A DNA stretch of 64,000 nt from NCBI RefSeq assembly GCF_004795035.1, contig NZ_SSBK01000018.1:62001-126000 (forward strand), given 5' to 3'. The position numbers were made by a program, and so were the translations under genes. The notes beneath the pieces are model-generated. The model did not search any database, was not told the DNA's origin, and worked only from the letters and a program-made list of their open reading frames with translations. Each line of letters starts with the position of its first letter. The stretch's first letter is position 1. Positions 7,929 through 17,389 of this stretch are shown in pieces. Source of the DNA: Streptomyces sp. A0958 (GTDB lineage: Bacteria; Actinomycetota; Actinomycetes; Streptomycetales; Streptomycetaceae).

Positions 7929-9917
7929 TCAGGACTGCCTGGTGAAGGTCCACGTCTGGATCGCGGTGGCGGAGGCCGCCTGCTGGGTGAGCAGGGCCCC
8001 GTCGGCCGCGGAGGCGGCGGTGAGCAGCAGGCCGCTGCGCCTGCTCGCCAGCTGGTAGCCGCCGGCCGCCGGGGTGGCGGTCCAGCGCTGGTTGTCGGCG
8101 CCGCTGCACGGCCACTGGATGATCGCGGCCCCGGCCTGTGTGGAGTTGGCGTCGACGTCGGCGCACAGGCCGCTGTGCACGTTCTTCAGCGTGTACGTGC
8201 CGTCGGTGTTGGCCGTCACGTTCCACTTCTGGTTGTCGCCCCCGTTCCAGAGCCAGCCGACCAGCTGGGTGCCCTGGGCCGTGGAGTGCGCCGGTACGTC
8301 GATGGCCTGGGTGCCCGCGGAGATCCGGTTGACCCCGGCCTCCGGTCCCGTCGGCTCCGTGCACGCGGTGGACGACTGGTGAGCGCCCCGGTCGGGCACG
8401 CAGCCCGCGGTGACCGGGTTGCCGAAGTAGTCGCGCCCGCCCGCGTCCGGGACGACGGCCCCGTTGGCGAGGGCGGAGGAGCCCGCGCGGAGCCGGTAGC
8501 CGTCGGCGTCGGTGCGCGAGGTCGCGGTACCGGGGGCCGTCAGCTTCGGGTCGGCCGTCACCTTGTGGGCGTCGGCCGGCTCGCCGGCCGGGTGGGTGCC
8601 GTGGAAGACGTTCGAGTCGAAGCCGAGGCCGGCGGCGTTCACGTAACTCGCCTCGGCCGTCGCCACGTGGAAGACGTTGTTGGTGAACGTGGCGTTCGCC
8701 GCCGCCGAGCCGTTGGCGTTGTTGATGATCTGTACCGGATCGGCGAGGTAGAAGGTGTTGTTGTAGATCTGCGTGCCGGTCGTCTTCGCGCAGACCATGT
8801 CGAAGAGCTGGCCGCCGTCGTTCTGGCTGATGTTGTAGCGGACGATGTTGCCGTCGGTGGTCGATCCGGAGCCGTTGCACAGGAGGATGAAGCCACCCTC
8901 GTTGTCGTGGCTGTAGTTGTACTGGTAGATGGTGTGGATATTGGCCTCGTCGAGGTCGAGCCCCTGCCCGTCGCAGTCGCTCTTGCCGCCGCTCACCTCG
9001 TTGAACTGGTACACCGCGTCCTGCGTGTTCCAGCCCCAGACGCCGGCCGCGCAGTGCTGCGGCTCGCGCTCGCGGAAGCCGTCGACCTTGTTGTACTCGA
9101 CGAGCGCGCCCTCGGTGTGATGCGGCACGATCGCGTCGCCGCCGATGTCCGACACGGTGTTGCCCCGGATGACGACCCGGGTCTGCGGGGTCCACGCCCC
9201 GCAGGTGGACCCGCAGTTGGCGTTGTTCAGCTCCGGGCGCTTCATCCACCGGGTCCAGAAGTGGATGCCGTAGCGGTCGACGGTCCGCACGGTGTTGTCC
9301 GTGATCGCGACGTCGTCGAACTTCGTGGGCGTGGTGTTCCCCAGGACCTCGAAGAAGATGCCGGCGCTGGCGTCGTCGTCCTTCCTCGTCCGGTTCCCGT
9401 TGACGTCGTGGATGTCCAGGCCCGCGATCCGGTAGTACGTGCCGGTGCCCGAGTCCGTACGGGTGACGTGGACGCCGCGCCGGGTGTCGGCCGCCGCGCC
9501 CCGGTTGGAGATGTCCAGGTTGCGGATCTCCCAGTACTGCTGGTCCGCGAGCCGCACGACATCGGTGACCTGCCCGGCGCCGGCCAGCGCGGGCTTGGCG
9601 CCCGTGCCGTAGGCGTCGACCACGATCGGCGACCCGGCGGCGCCCGAGCCCTTGGGGAAGAGCTGCTGGCCGGTACAGGTGGAGCCGCGCTTGAGGAGGA
9701 TCGAGTCACCTGCCTCGAATGTGTGCGCGTTCACCGGTGCCAGTGAGTTCCACGGCGCGGCCTGGGTTCCGTCGCCGGCGGCGGTGGCGCCACAGTCGAC
9801 GTAGAAGGTCTGCGAGGCCGACGCGGCGGCCTGTGCTGCTGTGGTGGGGGCCGCGACCAGAAGGGATGCCAGCGGTAGCGACAGGGCCGAGAGGAGCAGG
9901 GTTCGTCTTCCGGGCAT
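7929..9917 (-). CDS. Secreted right-handed beta-helix protein with C-terminal ricin-type lectin (CBM13) domain
   Basis: The 662-aa precursor starts MPGRRTLLLSALSLPLASLL and has a signal peptide ending near APTTAAQA, with a twin Arg that could allow Tat export. Residues about 35-520 are rich in N-x-x/V-x-x beta-helix rungs (VVIRGNTVSDIGG, IVRYNISQNDGG, IYNNTFYL, FTNNVFHV), the fold of pectate lyases and parallel beta-helix polysaccharide-active proteins. After a linker, residues about 533-660 form a ricin B-type trefoil with QxW motifs (NQKWNV, NQRWTA, IQTWTF). It likely binds and cuts an extracellular polysaccharide, but no family-specific catalytic residues could be assigned. Several paired cysteines support secretion. 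Confidence 0.8.
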   Translation of the reverse strand: MPGRRTLLLSALSLPLASLLVAAPTTAAQAAASASQTFYVDCGATAAGDGTQAAPWNSLAPVNAHTFEAGDSILLKRGSTCTGQQLFPKGSGAAGSPIVVDAYGTGAKPALAGAGQVTDVVRLADQQYWEIRNLDISNRGAAADTRRGVHVTRTDSGTGTYYRIAGLDIHDVNGNRTRKDDDASAGIFFEVLGNTTPTKFDDVAITDNTVRTVDRYGIHFWTRWMKRPELNNANCGSTCGAWTPQTRVVIRGNTVSDIGGDAIVPHHTEGALVEYNKVDGFREREPQHCAAGVWGWNTQDAVYQFNEVSGGKSDCDGQGLDLDEANIHTIYQYNYSHDNEGGFILLCNGSGSTTDGNIVRYNISQNDGGQLFDMVCAKTTGTQIYNNTFYLADPVQIINNANGSAAANATFTNNVFHVATAEASYVNAAGLGFDSNVFHGTHPAGEPADAHKVTADPKLTAPGTATSRTDADGYRLRAGSSALANGAVVPDAGGRDYFGNPVTAGCVPDRGAHQSSTACTEPTGPEAGVNRISAGTQAIDVPAHSTAQGTQLVGWLWNGGDNQKWNVTANTDGTYTLKNVHSGLCADVDANSTQAGAAIIQWPCSGADNQRWTATPAAGGYQLASRRSGLLLTAASAADGALLTQQAASATAIQTWTFTRQS

Positions 9918-10475
9918 GGAACAACTCCATAGTCTGAAAACGGACAGCAGACGTCTGATGCCGGCTCACACTAGGGAGCCGTGACGCCAGTGGTCAAGAC
10001 CTGTTCATGTCAATCGACGGCCGGTGGCCGCTGGCCGCCTCACCGTTCACGCCGTCCCGGCCGCCGCCCGCGCACCTCCGCCACCGCGAACGGTCCGGCC
10101 CGCCGCCCGCCCCCCACCGCACCATCCGGGCCCCGGTCGCGGCGCGTAACCGGTCGCGCACTTTGCCGGTCCGCCGAACGGAGCAGGGGCGGCTGCCGTA
10201 CGGCAGCTCCCGCCCGTACGGCAGCTCCCGCCCGTACGGCAGCCGCCCCACGACAGGGCGTGAAGCGGAGCTGCGGCCCCGTTTAAGAAAACCTCGATGG
10301 ACCTGGGGCGCGGGGTACGGCAGATTTCTCCGTGACGGCGGAGGATGGTGCGCGGCAGCCGGTGCGAGCGCGCTGCCATGCCGTCCCTCTCATCCTTCCC
10401 CGGGCCGCAGGCTTCCTCAGGCATGCCCCCGGCCCGGGGAGATCAACGCCGCACCAGGTACAGGGAGCCGCAGCC
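9918..10475. other. 558-bp intergenic region between the beta-helix gene and tdh
   Basis: This divergent promoter region carries no credible gene. It holds the palindrome CAGACGTCTG at 9948-9957, about 30 bp upstream of the beta-helix start and a candidate operator for it. It also holds a cluster of 18-bp direct repeats at 10196-10249 and an A/T-richer patch around 10283-10292 that may mark the tdh promoter. Short frames here lack ribosome sites and protein-like codon bias. Confidence 0.5.
10186..10249. repeat. 18-bp direct repeats nested in an 18-bp inverted repeat upstream of tdh
   Basis: The unit ccgtacggcagctcccgc occurs at 10196-10213 and 10214-10231, with a partial third copy from 10232. 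In addition 10186-10203 (GGGGCGGCTGCCGTACGG) is the exact reverse complement of 10232-10249, so the whole block can fold into one long hairpin or several CCGTACGG mini-hairpins. Confidence 0.85.
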
Positions 10476-11504
10476 GTGAAGGCACTCGTGAAGCAGAAGG
10501 CCGAGCCCGGACTCTGGCTGATGGACGTACCCGAGCCGGAGACCGGCCCCTCGGACGTCCTGATCAAGGTCCTGCGCACCGGCATCTGCGGGACCGACCT
10601 GCACATCCGCAACTACGACGGCTGGGCCCAGCAGGCCATCAGCACCCCGCTCGTCCTCGGCCACGAGTTCGTCGGCGAGGTCGCCGCGATCGGGTCCGAC
10701 GTCGTCGACATCGCCGTGGGCGACCTGGTCAGCGGCGAGGGCCACCTCGTCTGCGGCAAGTGCCGCAACTGCCTGGCCGGACGCCGCCACCTCTGCCGCT
10801 CCACGCTCGGCCTCGGCGTCGGCCGCGACGGGGCGTTCGCCGAGTACGTCGCGCTGCCCGCGTCCAACGTGTGGGTGCACCGGGTCCCCGTCGACCTCGA
10901 CATCGCCGCGATCTTCGACCCGTTCGGCAACGCCGTGCACACCGCGCTGTCCTTCCCGCTGGTCGGCGAGGACGTCCTGATCACCGGCGCGGGCCCCATC
11001 GGCATCATGGCCGCCGCCGTCGCCCGGCACGCCGGTGCCCGCAACGTCATGATCACCGACGTCAGCGAGGCCCGTCTGGAGCTGGCCCGCAAGGTCGGCG
11101 TCAGCCTGGCGCTCAACGTCGCCGAGCAGACCATCGCCGACGGCCAGCGCGAGCTGGGACTGCGCGAGGGCTTCGACATCGGCCTGGAGATGTCCGGCCG
11201 CCCCGAGGCGATGCGCGACATGATCGCCAACATGACGCACGGCGGCCGGATCGCCATGCTCGGACTGCCCTCCGAGGAGTTCGCCGTCGACTGGGCCAGG
11301 ATCGTCACCTCCATGATCACGGTCAAGGGCATCTACGGCCGTGAGATGTACGAGACCTGGTACGCCATGTCGGTCCTGCTGGAGGGCGGCCTCGACCTCG
11401 CCCCCGTGATCACCGGCCGGTACGGCTACCGCGACTTCGAGGCGGCCTTCGACGACGCGGCGAGCGGGCGCGGCGGCAAGGTCATCCTCGACTGGACCGC
11501 CTGA
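10476..11504 (+). CDS. tdh: L-threonine 3-dehydrogenase
   Basis: Tdh oxidises L-threonine to 2-amino-3-oxobutyrate with NAD+. The 342-aa protein matches the E. coli enzyme length. It shows the zinc-dependent medium-chain dehydrogenase layout: catalytic zinc ligands in RTGICGTDLHIRN and LGHEFVGEV, the structural zinc lobe CGKCRNCLAGRRHLC, and the NAD Rossmann motif ITGAGPIGIMAA. The GTG start at 10476 follows a CAGGGAG site; the longer frame from 10332 is not supported. The next gene, kbl, consumes its unstable product, 26 bp downstream in the same operon. Confidence 0.95.
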   Translation: MKALVKQKAEPGLWLMDVPEPETGPSDVLIKVLRTGICGTDLHIRNYDGWAQQAISTPLVLGHEFVGEVAAIGSDVVDIAVGDLVSGEGHLVCGKCRNCLAGRRHLCRSTLGLGVGRDGAFAEYVALPASNVWVHRVPVDLDIAAIFDPFGNAVHTALSFPLVGEDVLITGAGPIGIMAAAVARHAGARNVMITDVSEARLELARKVGVSLALNVAEQTIADGQRELGLREGFDIGLEMSGRPEAMRDMIANMTHGGRIAMLGLPSEEFAVDWARIVTSMITVKGIYGREMYETWYAMSVLLEGGLDLAPVITGRYGYRDFEAAFDDAASGRGGKVILDWTA

Positions 11505-11530
11505 CCTCCCGACCCCTTAAGGAACCCGGC

Positions 11531-12724
11531 ATGTTCGACTCCGTACGCGACGACCTGCGCACCACCCTCGAAGAGATCGAGGCCGCCGGGCTGCACAAGC
11601 CCGAACGCGTCATCGGCACCCCGCAGTCCGCGACCGTCGCCGTCACTGCGGGCGGGCGCCCCGGCGAGGTGCTGAACTTCTGCGCCAACAACTACCTGGG
11701 CCTCGCCGACCACCCCGACGTGATCGCCGCCGCGCACGAGGCGCTGGACCGCTGGGGCTACGGCATGGCCTCCGTCCGCTTCATCTGCGGCACCCAGGAG
11801 GTCCACAAGGAGCTGGAGCAGCGGCTCTCCGCCTTCCTGGGCCAGGAGGACACGATCCTCTACTCCTCCTGCTTCGACGCCAACGGCGGCGTGTTCGAGA
11901 CGATCCTCGGCCCGGAGGACGCGGTCATCTCCGACGCCCTCAACCACGCCTCGATCATCGACGGCATCCGCCTGTCCAAGGCCAGGCGCTTCCGCTACGC
12001 CAACCGCGACATGGCCGACCTGGAGCAGCAGCTCAAGGAGGCGTCCGGGGCCCGGCGCCGCCTCGTCGTCACCGACGGCGTCTTCTCCATGGACGGGTAC
12101 GTCGCGCCGCTGCGCGAGATCTGCGACCTCGCCGAGCGTTACGACGCCATGGTCATGGTCGACGACTCGCACGCCGTCGGCTTCGTCGGGGCCGGCGGAC
12201 GCGGTACGCCGGAGCTGCACGACGTGATGGACCGCGTCGACATCATCACCGGCACCCTCGGCAAGGCGCTCGGCGGCGCGTCCGGCGGCTACGTGGCCGC
12301 CCGCGCCGAGATCGTCGCCCTGCTCCGCCAGCGCTCGCGCCCGTACCTCTTCTCCAACTCGCTCGCCCCGGTCATCGCCGCCGCCTCCCTCAAGGTCATC
12401 GACCTGCTGGAGTCCGCCGGCGACCTGCGCGACCGGCTCAACGCCAACACCGCGCTCTTCCGTACCCGGATGACCGAGGAAGGCTTCGACGTCCTGCCCG
12501 GCGACCACGCCATCGCTCCCGTGATGATCGGGGACGCGGCGAAGGCAGGCCGGATGGCGGAGCTGCTCCTGGAGCGCGGTGTGTACGTGATCGGGTTCTC
12601 GTACCCGGTCGTCCCGCAGGGCGCGGCCCGCATCCGCGTCCAGCTCTCCGCGGCCCACTCCACGGCCGACGTGAACCGCGCCGTGGACGCGTTCGTCGCC
12701 GCCCGCGCCGCGTTGGAGAGCTAG
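11531..12724 (+). CDS. kbl: 2-amino-3-ketobutyrate CoA ligase (glycine C-acetyltransferase)
   Basis: Kbl cleaves 2-amino-3-oxobutyrate with CoA to glycine and acetyl-CoA, finishing threonine degradation begun by Tdh. The 397-aa protein is a class II PLP enzyme of the alpha-oxoamine synthase family. It has FCANNYLGLADHPDV near the N-terminus, the PLP-ring His and Asp region (VFSMDGYVAPL, MVDDSHAVGFVG), and the Schiff-base lysine in GTLGKALGGASGGY. The AAGGAA-type site precedes the ATG. A strong hairpin follows directly, so the operon is tdh-kbl only. Confidence 0.95.
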   Translation: MFDSVRDDLRTTLEEIEAAGLHKPERVIGTPQSATVAVTAGGRPGEVLNFCANNYLGLADHPDVIAAAHEALDRWGYGMASVRFICGTQEVHKELEQRLSAFLGQEDTILYSSCFDANGGVFETILGPEDAVISDALNHASIIDGIRLSKARRFRYANRDMADLEQQLKEASGARRRLVVTDGVFSMDGYVAPLREICDLAERYDAMVMVDDSHAVGFVGAGGRGTPELHDVMDRVDIITGTLGKALGGASGGYVAARAEIVALLRQRSRPYLFSNSLAPVIAAASLKVIDLLESAGDLRDRLNANTALFRTRMTEEGFDVLPGDHAIAPVMIGDAAKAGRMAELLLERGVYVIGFSYPVVPQGAARIRVQLSAAHSTADVNRAVDAFVAARAALES

Positions 12725-12732
12725 TCCCGGCT

Positions 12733-12765
12733 GGTCGCGGGGGCGGTCAGGGCGCCCCCGCGACC
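12733..12765 (+). terminator. Hairpin terminator after kbl
   Basis: Arms 12733-12745 (GGTCGCGGGGGCG) and 12753-12765 (CGCCCCCGCGACC) form a perfect 13-bp stem with a 7-nt loop, nine bases after the kbl stop. Confidence 0.8.
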
Positions 12766-12781
12766 TGGGACAATGGGTCAC

Positions 12782-13702
12782 ATGATCGATGCACGGCGGC
12801 TGCGTATCCTGCGTGCCGTGGCGGACCACGGCACGGTGACCGCCGCGGCCGCCGCGCTCTACCTGACCCCCTCCGCCGTCTCCCAGCAGCTCGCCGCCCT
12901 CGAACAGGAGACCGGCCACCGGCTGGTCGAACGAGGCTCGCGCGGCGCCCGCCTCACGCCCGCCGGCGAGATCCTGCTCACCCACACCAACGCGGTGCTG
13001 GCCCAGCTGGAGCGGGCCGAGGCCGAGCTCGCCGCGTACGGCGCGGGCGACGCCGGAACGGTCACGGTCGCCGCCTTCGCCACCGGCATCGGCCTCGTCC
13101 TGGCCCCCGCCATCGCCGCCCTGAGCGCCACCGCCCCCGGCATCAAGGTCCGGGTCCAGGACGCCGAGGGCGACGCCAGCGTCCCGATGGTCCTGGACCG
13201 GCAGGTCGATGTGGCCGTCGCCGTCGAATACCGGGGCGCCCCGGGCGAGGACGACCGCCGGCTCACCCGCGTACCCCTGTACTCGGAGCCGTTCGACGCG
13301 GTGCTCCCGGTCGGGCACCGGCTGGCCGGCCAGGAGCAGGTGGCCGTCGCCGACCTGGCCAAGGACGCCTGGATCGGTCCGTACCCGGGCAACCCCTGCC
13401 ACGACGTGGTGGTCCTGGCCTGCGAGTACGCCGGTTTCGCACCGAACCTCGAACACTCGTCGGACGACTTCCACGCGGTGGTCGCGCTGGCCGGGGCGGA
13501 CGCCGGAGTGGCCCTGGTCCCGCGTTCCGCGCTGCGGGGCATGGCCCTGAGCGGTGTGGTGATCCGCCCGGTCCAGGGCACCGCCCCGACCCGCCGGGTG
13601 TTCGCAGCGGTACGCCGGGGCGCGGAAGCCCATCCGCTGATCGCGCCGGTGCTGGACGCGCTGGCGGGGGCGGCGGGCGGCGACGTGCTCGCGGCAGGCT
13701 GA
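12782..13702 (+). CDS. LysR-family transcriptional regulator
   Basis: A 306-aa LysR protein: N-terminal winged helix MIDARRLRILRAVADHGTVT with AAAAALYLTPSAVSQQLAALEQ recognition region, then an effector-binding domain from about residue 90 (GTVTVAAFATGIGLVLAPAI) to the end. I chose ATG 12782 because homologues begin M-I-D-A-R-R-L; ATG 12773 in the same frame is possible and neither has a strong ribosome site. It lies behind the kbl terminator, so it has its own promoter. It may regulate tdh-kbl, but that is only proximity. Confidence 0.88.
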   Translation: MIDARRLRILRAVADHGTVTAAAAALYLTPSAVSQQLAALEQETGHRLVERGSRGARLTPAGEILLTHTNAVLAQLERAEAELAAYGAGDAGTVTVAAFATGIGLVLAPAIAALSATAPGIKVRVQDAEGDASVPMVLDRQVDVAVAVEYRGAPGEDDRRLTRVPLYSEPFDAVLPVGHRLAGQEQVAVADLAKDAWIGPYPGNPCHDVVVLACEYAGFAPNLEHSSDDFHAVVALAGADAGVALVPRSALRGMALSGVVIRPVQGTAPTRRVFAAVRRGAEAHPLIAPVLDALAGAAGGDVLAAG

Positions 13703-13946
13703 GCCGGCCCTGACGGAAACCGAACGTGCGTGTGGGCAGTCATGGGTGGGGTGACTGCGCACAGCAGGTGACCGGGGGATTGGGGGACGAGTCGTCCGAC
13801 CGCGACGGACACCACAACCGCGGACTGCCCACTTCGGTTCCCCGGCCAGTACGCCGACTCCGATCAGGGTGTTCGGTAGACCGTTGCGCGCTTGCGGCAT
13901 GGCCGGCCCCGGGTTCGGGCCCGGTTCAGCGAAAGCCCGCTGACAG
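13703..13946. other. 244-bp gap between convergent LysR and permease genes
   Basis: No gene, clear hairpin or repeat was found. Frames here are shadows. Confidence 0.4.
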
Positions 13947-16514
13947 TCAGCCACGTCCTGCGGCCGGCCGCCCCCGCACCGGGAACAGCGTGCCCACGGT
14001 CGCCGCAGCCGCCACGGCCAGCGCCAGCACCCCGTACCGCACCGGAGGCAGGTACGGCAGTCCGCCCGTCGCCGGGAGTGCGAACGCGAGCAGGGGGATC
14101 GCCGCGACCGCGGTTCCGATGGTCAGACCGGCCACCGTCACCAGGCCCGTTTCCAGCACCCGCATCCGCAGCAGTTGCCCGCGCCCCGCGCCGACCAGTC
14201 GCAGCAGGCGGAACTCCGGGCGGCGGCCGACCGAGATCAGGGTGAGGGTGCTGACCACGGCGAGCAGCGCGAAGCCGCCGATCACGCCGACGCCGATAAC
14301 GATCAGGGCATCGTCCTGGTCCGAGGACGACGGGCTGATCCGGACGTCGTCCGCCGTCGCCGGCCGGACATGGAGCCCCTTGTACGGTGCCAGCGCACGC
14401 CGTACGGCCGACGTGGCGTCCCCGTCCGCCGAGCGCACCAGGATCTGCTGGTCGCGCGGAGCCGAGACATGCCCGGCCAGTGCCTCGCGGGGCAGCATGA
14501 ACTCGCCGAGGCCCAGGGACCGTTCGTAGAGCGCCACCACCTTGAGCCGTACCTGCGTGCCGTCCCCGAGACGCAGCCCCACCGTGTCTCCGACGCCGGC
14601 GCCCAGGTCGTCGGCCCGGTCCTCGCCGACCGCGACCGTTCCCCGGCCCGTAAGGGCGGCCGGGTCGCCCGCCGTGACCCGGGCGTCGAGCGTGCCGGAC
14701 AGCTGGTCCGCCGTGACGCCCAGCACCGGGAAGCGGTCCAGCGCCGGGTCGCCGGCCTCGCGGTGGGCGAGGACGACGGCCGACCGCAGCAGCCCCGTCG
14801 CGGCCGCCACCCCGGGGGCCTCGCGCACTGCCTGCGCCGCCTCCGCCGGGATGCCCGATGCGGGGCCCGTCACCACGAGGTCCGCCCGCAGGGCGTCGGC
14901 CGCCTGCCGGTCGGCGGCCCGCTCCAGCGTCGTACCGGCCGCCAGCTGGACGCACACGAACGCGACGACCAGCACGATCGGGGTGAGCGCCGCACCCAGC
15001 CGGCGGTTGTGCGCGGCGGCGGACCGTGCGGCCAGGAATCCGGAGACCCCGCCCGCACGCCGGGCCGGTGCGCCGAGGACGCGCATCGACACCCGGGCGA
15101 TCCACGGACCGAGCAGCGCCACCGCGATGATCAGCGAGGTCGCCGCTCCCGACGCGGCCAGCGCCGCGGCCTGACCGCTCTGCGTGGCCGCTGTACCGGC
15201 CGAACCGAGCCCCGCGACCGTCAGCAGCACACCGGCGCCGGTGCGCAGCCGCCCCGGCTCCCCCGGCTCCGGCGCCCGCGCCGCGCTCAGGGCGACCGCG
15301 GGACGCATCCGGGTCACCGTTCGCGCCGCGAGCAGTGCCACCGGCCGGGCGGCCAGTGCCACGACCAGCGCACCCGCGACGCCCGCCGCGACCGGGAGCC
15401 ACACCGGGACGGGCAGCGGCAGCGGGTCGGTGGTCAGCAGCGACCGCATCAGCAGCCCGAGCGGCACGGACCCGACCGCGCCCAGTACCGCGGCGGTGTC
15501 CGCGACCCGGCCCGCCTCATGGCCGACCGCCGACCTGAGCTGCCGGGGAGTCGCCCCGACCGCCCGCAGCAGCGCCAGTTCGCCGGAACGCTGGTGTACC
15601 GCCTGGGAGACCGCGGTGGCGATCACGAGCAGGGCCACCATGACCACCGTTCCGGCGATCGACGCCAGCATTGCCAGCAGATCGCCGCGCCCGCCGAGCG
15701 CGTCGACGTGCTCCGCCTCGCCGCGCTCGGCACCCGTCAGCACGCGCGGACCGCGCTCACCTCCGGCCTGCCCTGCCACGGCCTCGCCGACGGATGCCCG
15801 CAGCGCGTCGGCGGAGACGCCGCGCTCGGCGACGACGCCGATCGCGTCCACTGTGCCGGGGTGGCCGGCCAGCGCGGTGAGCTGTGCTTCGGTGAAGAAC
15901 ACGGCGGGCGTGCCGCCCCGGTGACCGGTCGCGGCCACCCCGCTGACGGTGTACTGCCGGGTCGCGCCGCCCACTTGGACGGTGATGTGCCCGCCCGCGT
16001 CCGCCAGCGCCCGGTCCACGACCACCTCGGACGCGGACTTCGGCGCGCGCCCATCGGACAGCTCGTACGAGGTGAGCACGGCGGAGGCCCAGGAGCGGCC
16101 CACCGCCGGCGCCCCGTCGCCCACGGTCACCGGGACGGAGTCGTCCGCGACGGCCAGTGCCACGCCGTCCGCCGCTGCCGCCTGCGCCACCAGGGAGCGG
16201 TCCAGCCGTACCCGTTCCGGTAGATGGGCGGTGGCCGTCTGCGGCTCGCTGCCCCATGGCTTCGCCGTGTACGTGACCCGCTGATCGGCCACCACCACCG
16301 CATCGGCCCCGGCATAGTGATCCACCGGCGGCCGCGCCAGCAGCAGCGAGCCGAGCACCAGGGCGAAGGCGCCGAGCAGCGCGGCCGCTGCCGCCGCTGA
16401 CGCGAACACGGCGGCCCAGGCGCGGCGATGGGCCTTGAGCGAGCGGCGGGCCAGGAACGCCGAGGCGCGCCGGCTCCCGGCGCGCAGGGCCGTCCTGCTT
16501 CCGGAGGAAGTCAT
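13947..16514 (-). CDS. ABC transporter permease, FtsX/MacB-like, duplicated
   Basis: The 855-aa membrane protein has an N-terminal transmembrane helix (about residues 35-60, AWAAVFASAAAAAALLGAFA), an extracytoplasmic MacB-like domain, and two FtsX core blocks: first around LLAMLASIAGTVVMVALLVI with the cytoplasmic GELALLRAVGATPRQLRSAV loop, second near ALIVIGVGVIGGFALLAVVS with RPEFRLLRLVGAGRGQLLRM. This is the layout of the large actinobacterial permeases that work with a LolD/MacB-type ATPase in antimicrobial-peptide, drug or lipoprotein handling. Its ATG overlaps the upstream ATPase stop (ATGA at 16511-16514), so the two are translationally coupled. A divergent two-component system sits beyond the ATPase. 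Confidence 0.88.
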   Translation of the reverse strand: MTSSGSRTALRAGSRRASAFLARRSLKAHRRAWAAVFASAAAAAALLGAFALVLGSLLLARPPVDHYAGADAVVVADQRVTYTAKPWGSEPQTATAHLPERVRLDRSLVAQAAAADGVALAVADDSVPVTVGDGAPAVGRSWASAVLTSYELSDGRAPKSASEVVVDRALADAGGHITVQVGGATRQYTVSGVAATGHRGGTPAVFFTEAQLTALAGHPGTVDAIGVVAERGVSADALRASVGEAVAGQAGGERGPRVLTGAERGEAEHVDALGGRGDLLAMLASIAGTVVMVALLVIATAVSQAVHQRSGELALLRAVGATPRQLRSAVGHEAGRVADTAAVLGAVGSVPLGLLMRSLLTTDPLPLPVPVWLPVAAGVAGALVVALAARPVALLAARTVTRMRPAVALSAARAPEPGEPGRLRTGAGVLLTVAGLGSAGTAATQSGQAAALAASGAATSLIIAVALLGPWIARVSMRVLGAPARRAGGVSGFLAARSAAAHNRRLGAALTPIVLVVAFVCVQLAAGTTLERAADRQAADALRADLVVTGPASGIPAEAAQAVREAPGVAAATGLLRSAVVLAHREAGDPALDRFPVLGVTADQLSGTLDARVTAGDPAALTGRGTVAVGEDRADDLGAGVGDTVGLRLGDGTQVRLKVVALYERSLGLGEFMLPREALAGHVSAPRDQQILVRSADGDATSAVRRALAPYKGLHVRPATADDVRISPSSSDQDDALIVIGVGVIGGFALLAVVSTLTLISVGRRPEFRLLRLVGAGRGQLLRMRVLETGLVTVAGLTIGTAVAAIPLLAFALPATGGLPYLPPVRYGVLALAVAAAATVGTLFPVRGRPAAGRG

Positions 16515-17218
16515 CGCAGCCGGCCCCCGTCCATGGTCAGCACGGTGTCGGCCCAGCTGGCCGCCGCCGGATCATGGGTGACCATCACGACCGTACGGCC
16601 GTCCAGCCGTACCGCGTCCCGCAGCAGACCCAGCACCAGCGCGGCCGACTCCGGGTCGAGGGAGGCCGTCGGCTCGTCCGCGAAGAGCACATCGGGTCGA
16701 TTGACCAACGCCCGTGCGACCGCCACGCGTTGCTGCTGGCCGCCGGACAGGGTGCCTGGCCGGTCGTCGCCCCGGCCGGCCAGGCCCACCCGGTCCAGCA
16801 GCCGCCGCCCCTGGTCCAGCACGCGTGCGTCCCGCGGGTCGGCGCCGGCCAGGACCAGCGGCAGTACGACGTTCTCCACGATGCTCAGCGACGGCACCAG
16901 GTTCAGCGCGTGGGACTGGAAGACGAATCCGATCCGGTCCCGCCGCAGCCGGGTCAGCGCCGCCTCGGAGAGTCTGCCGAGATCGGTCCCCGCGATACGT
17001 ACCGTCCCCGACGTCGGCCGGTCCAGGCCCGCCGCGCACTGGAGGAAGGTGCTCTTGCCCGATCCGGAGGGGCCGACCACCGCGGTGAAGCTCCCCACCG
17101 GCACCGCACAGCTCACCGCGTCCAGGGCGACCGCTTCCAGGCCGCCGCGCCGCCCGTGGTGCCGGCTCACCGCCTCCAGCTCCAGCGCCGCCGCGCGCAC
17201 CGTCGTGGTTGTCTCCAC
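16511..17218 (-). CDS. ABC transporter ATP-binding protein, MacB/LolD type
   Basis: A 235-aa ATPase with Walker A GPSGSGKST, Q-loop FVFQSHALNLVPSLSIVENV, signature LSGGQQQRVAVARAL, Walker B VLFADEPTASLD and H-loop MVTHDPAAA. LDRPTSGTVRIAGTDLGRLSE is typical of the MacB/LolD subfamily. It energises the coupled permease. I place the start at GTG 17218 because GCGAGGGG lies six bases upstream on the minus strand; ATG 17260 adds 14 residues but has no ribosome site. The divergent histidine kinase starts about 170 bp away, so the kinase-regulator pair likely controls this transporter. Confidence 0.9.
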   Translation of the reverse strand: METTTTVRAAALELEAVSRHHGRRGGLEAVALDAVSCAVPVGSFTAVVGPSGSGKSTFLQCAAGLDRPTSGTVRIAGTDLGRLSEAALTRLRRDRIGFVFQSHALNLVPSLSIVENVVLPLVLAGADPRDARVLDQGRRLLDRVGLAGRGDDRPGTLSGGQQQRVAVARALVNRPDVLFADEPTASLDPESAALVLGLLRDAVRLDGRTVVMVTHDPAAASWADTVLTMDGGRLR

Positions 17219-17389
17219 CGTGAACCCCTCGCTCGTTTGCCCGTACCGCCTGACCTGCATAAACGGTAGGAGCGGCGAGGCGGGCCGGGGAGGGTACGCA
17301 CTCCCGAGCCGGGGTACAGCCTGCTCCACCACGCCCCGGGGAGACGGCCCCACTCCGGGGGCGGGCCCGCCCCCGTAACGTGGTGCGGC

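Noticed and set aside
10196..10249. Possible CRISPR-like array
   Set aside because: Repeats are directly adjacent with no spacers and no cas genes.
17218..17260. ATG 17260 as start of the MacB-type ATPase
   Set aside because: No ribosome site upstream, while GTG 17218 has GAGGGG at good spacing; kept as an alternative in the entry.
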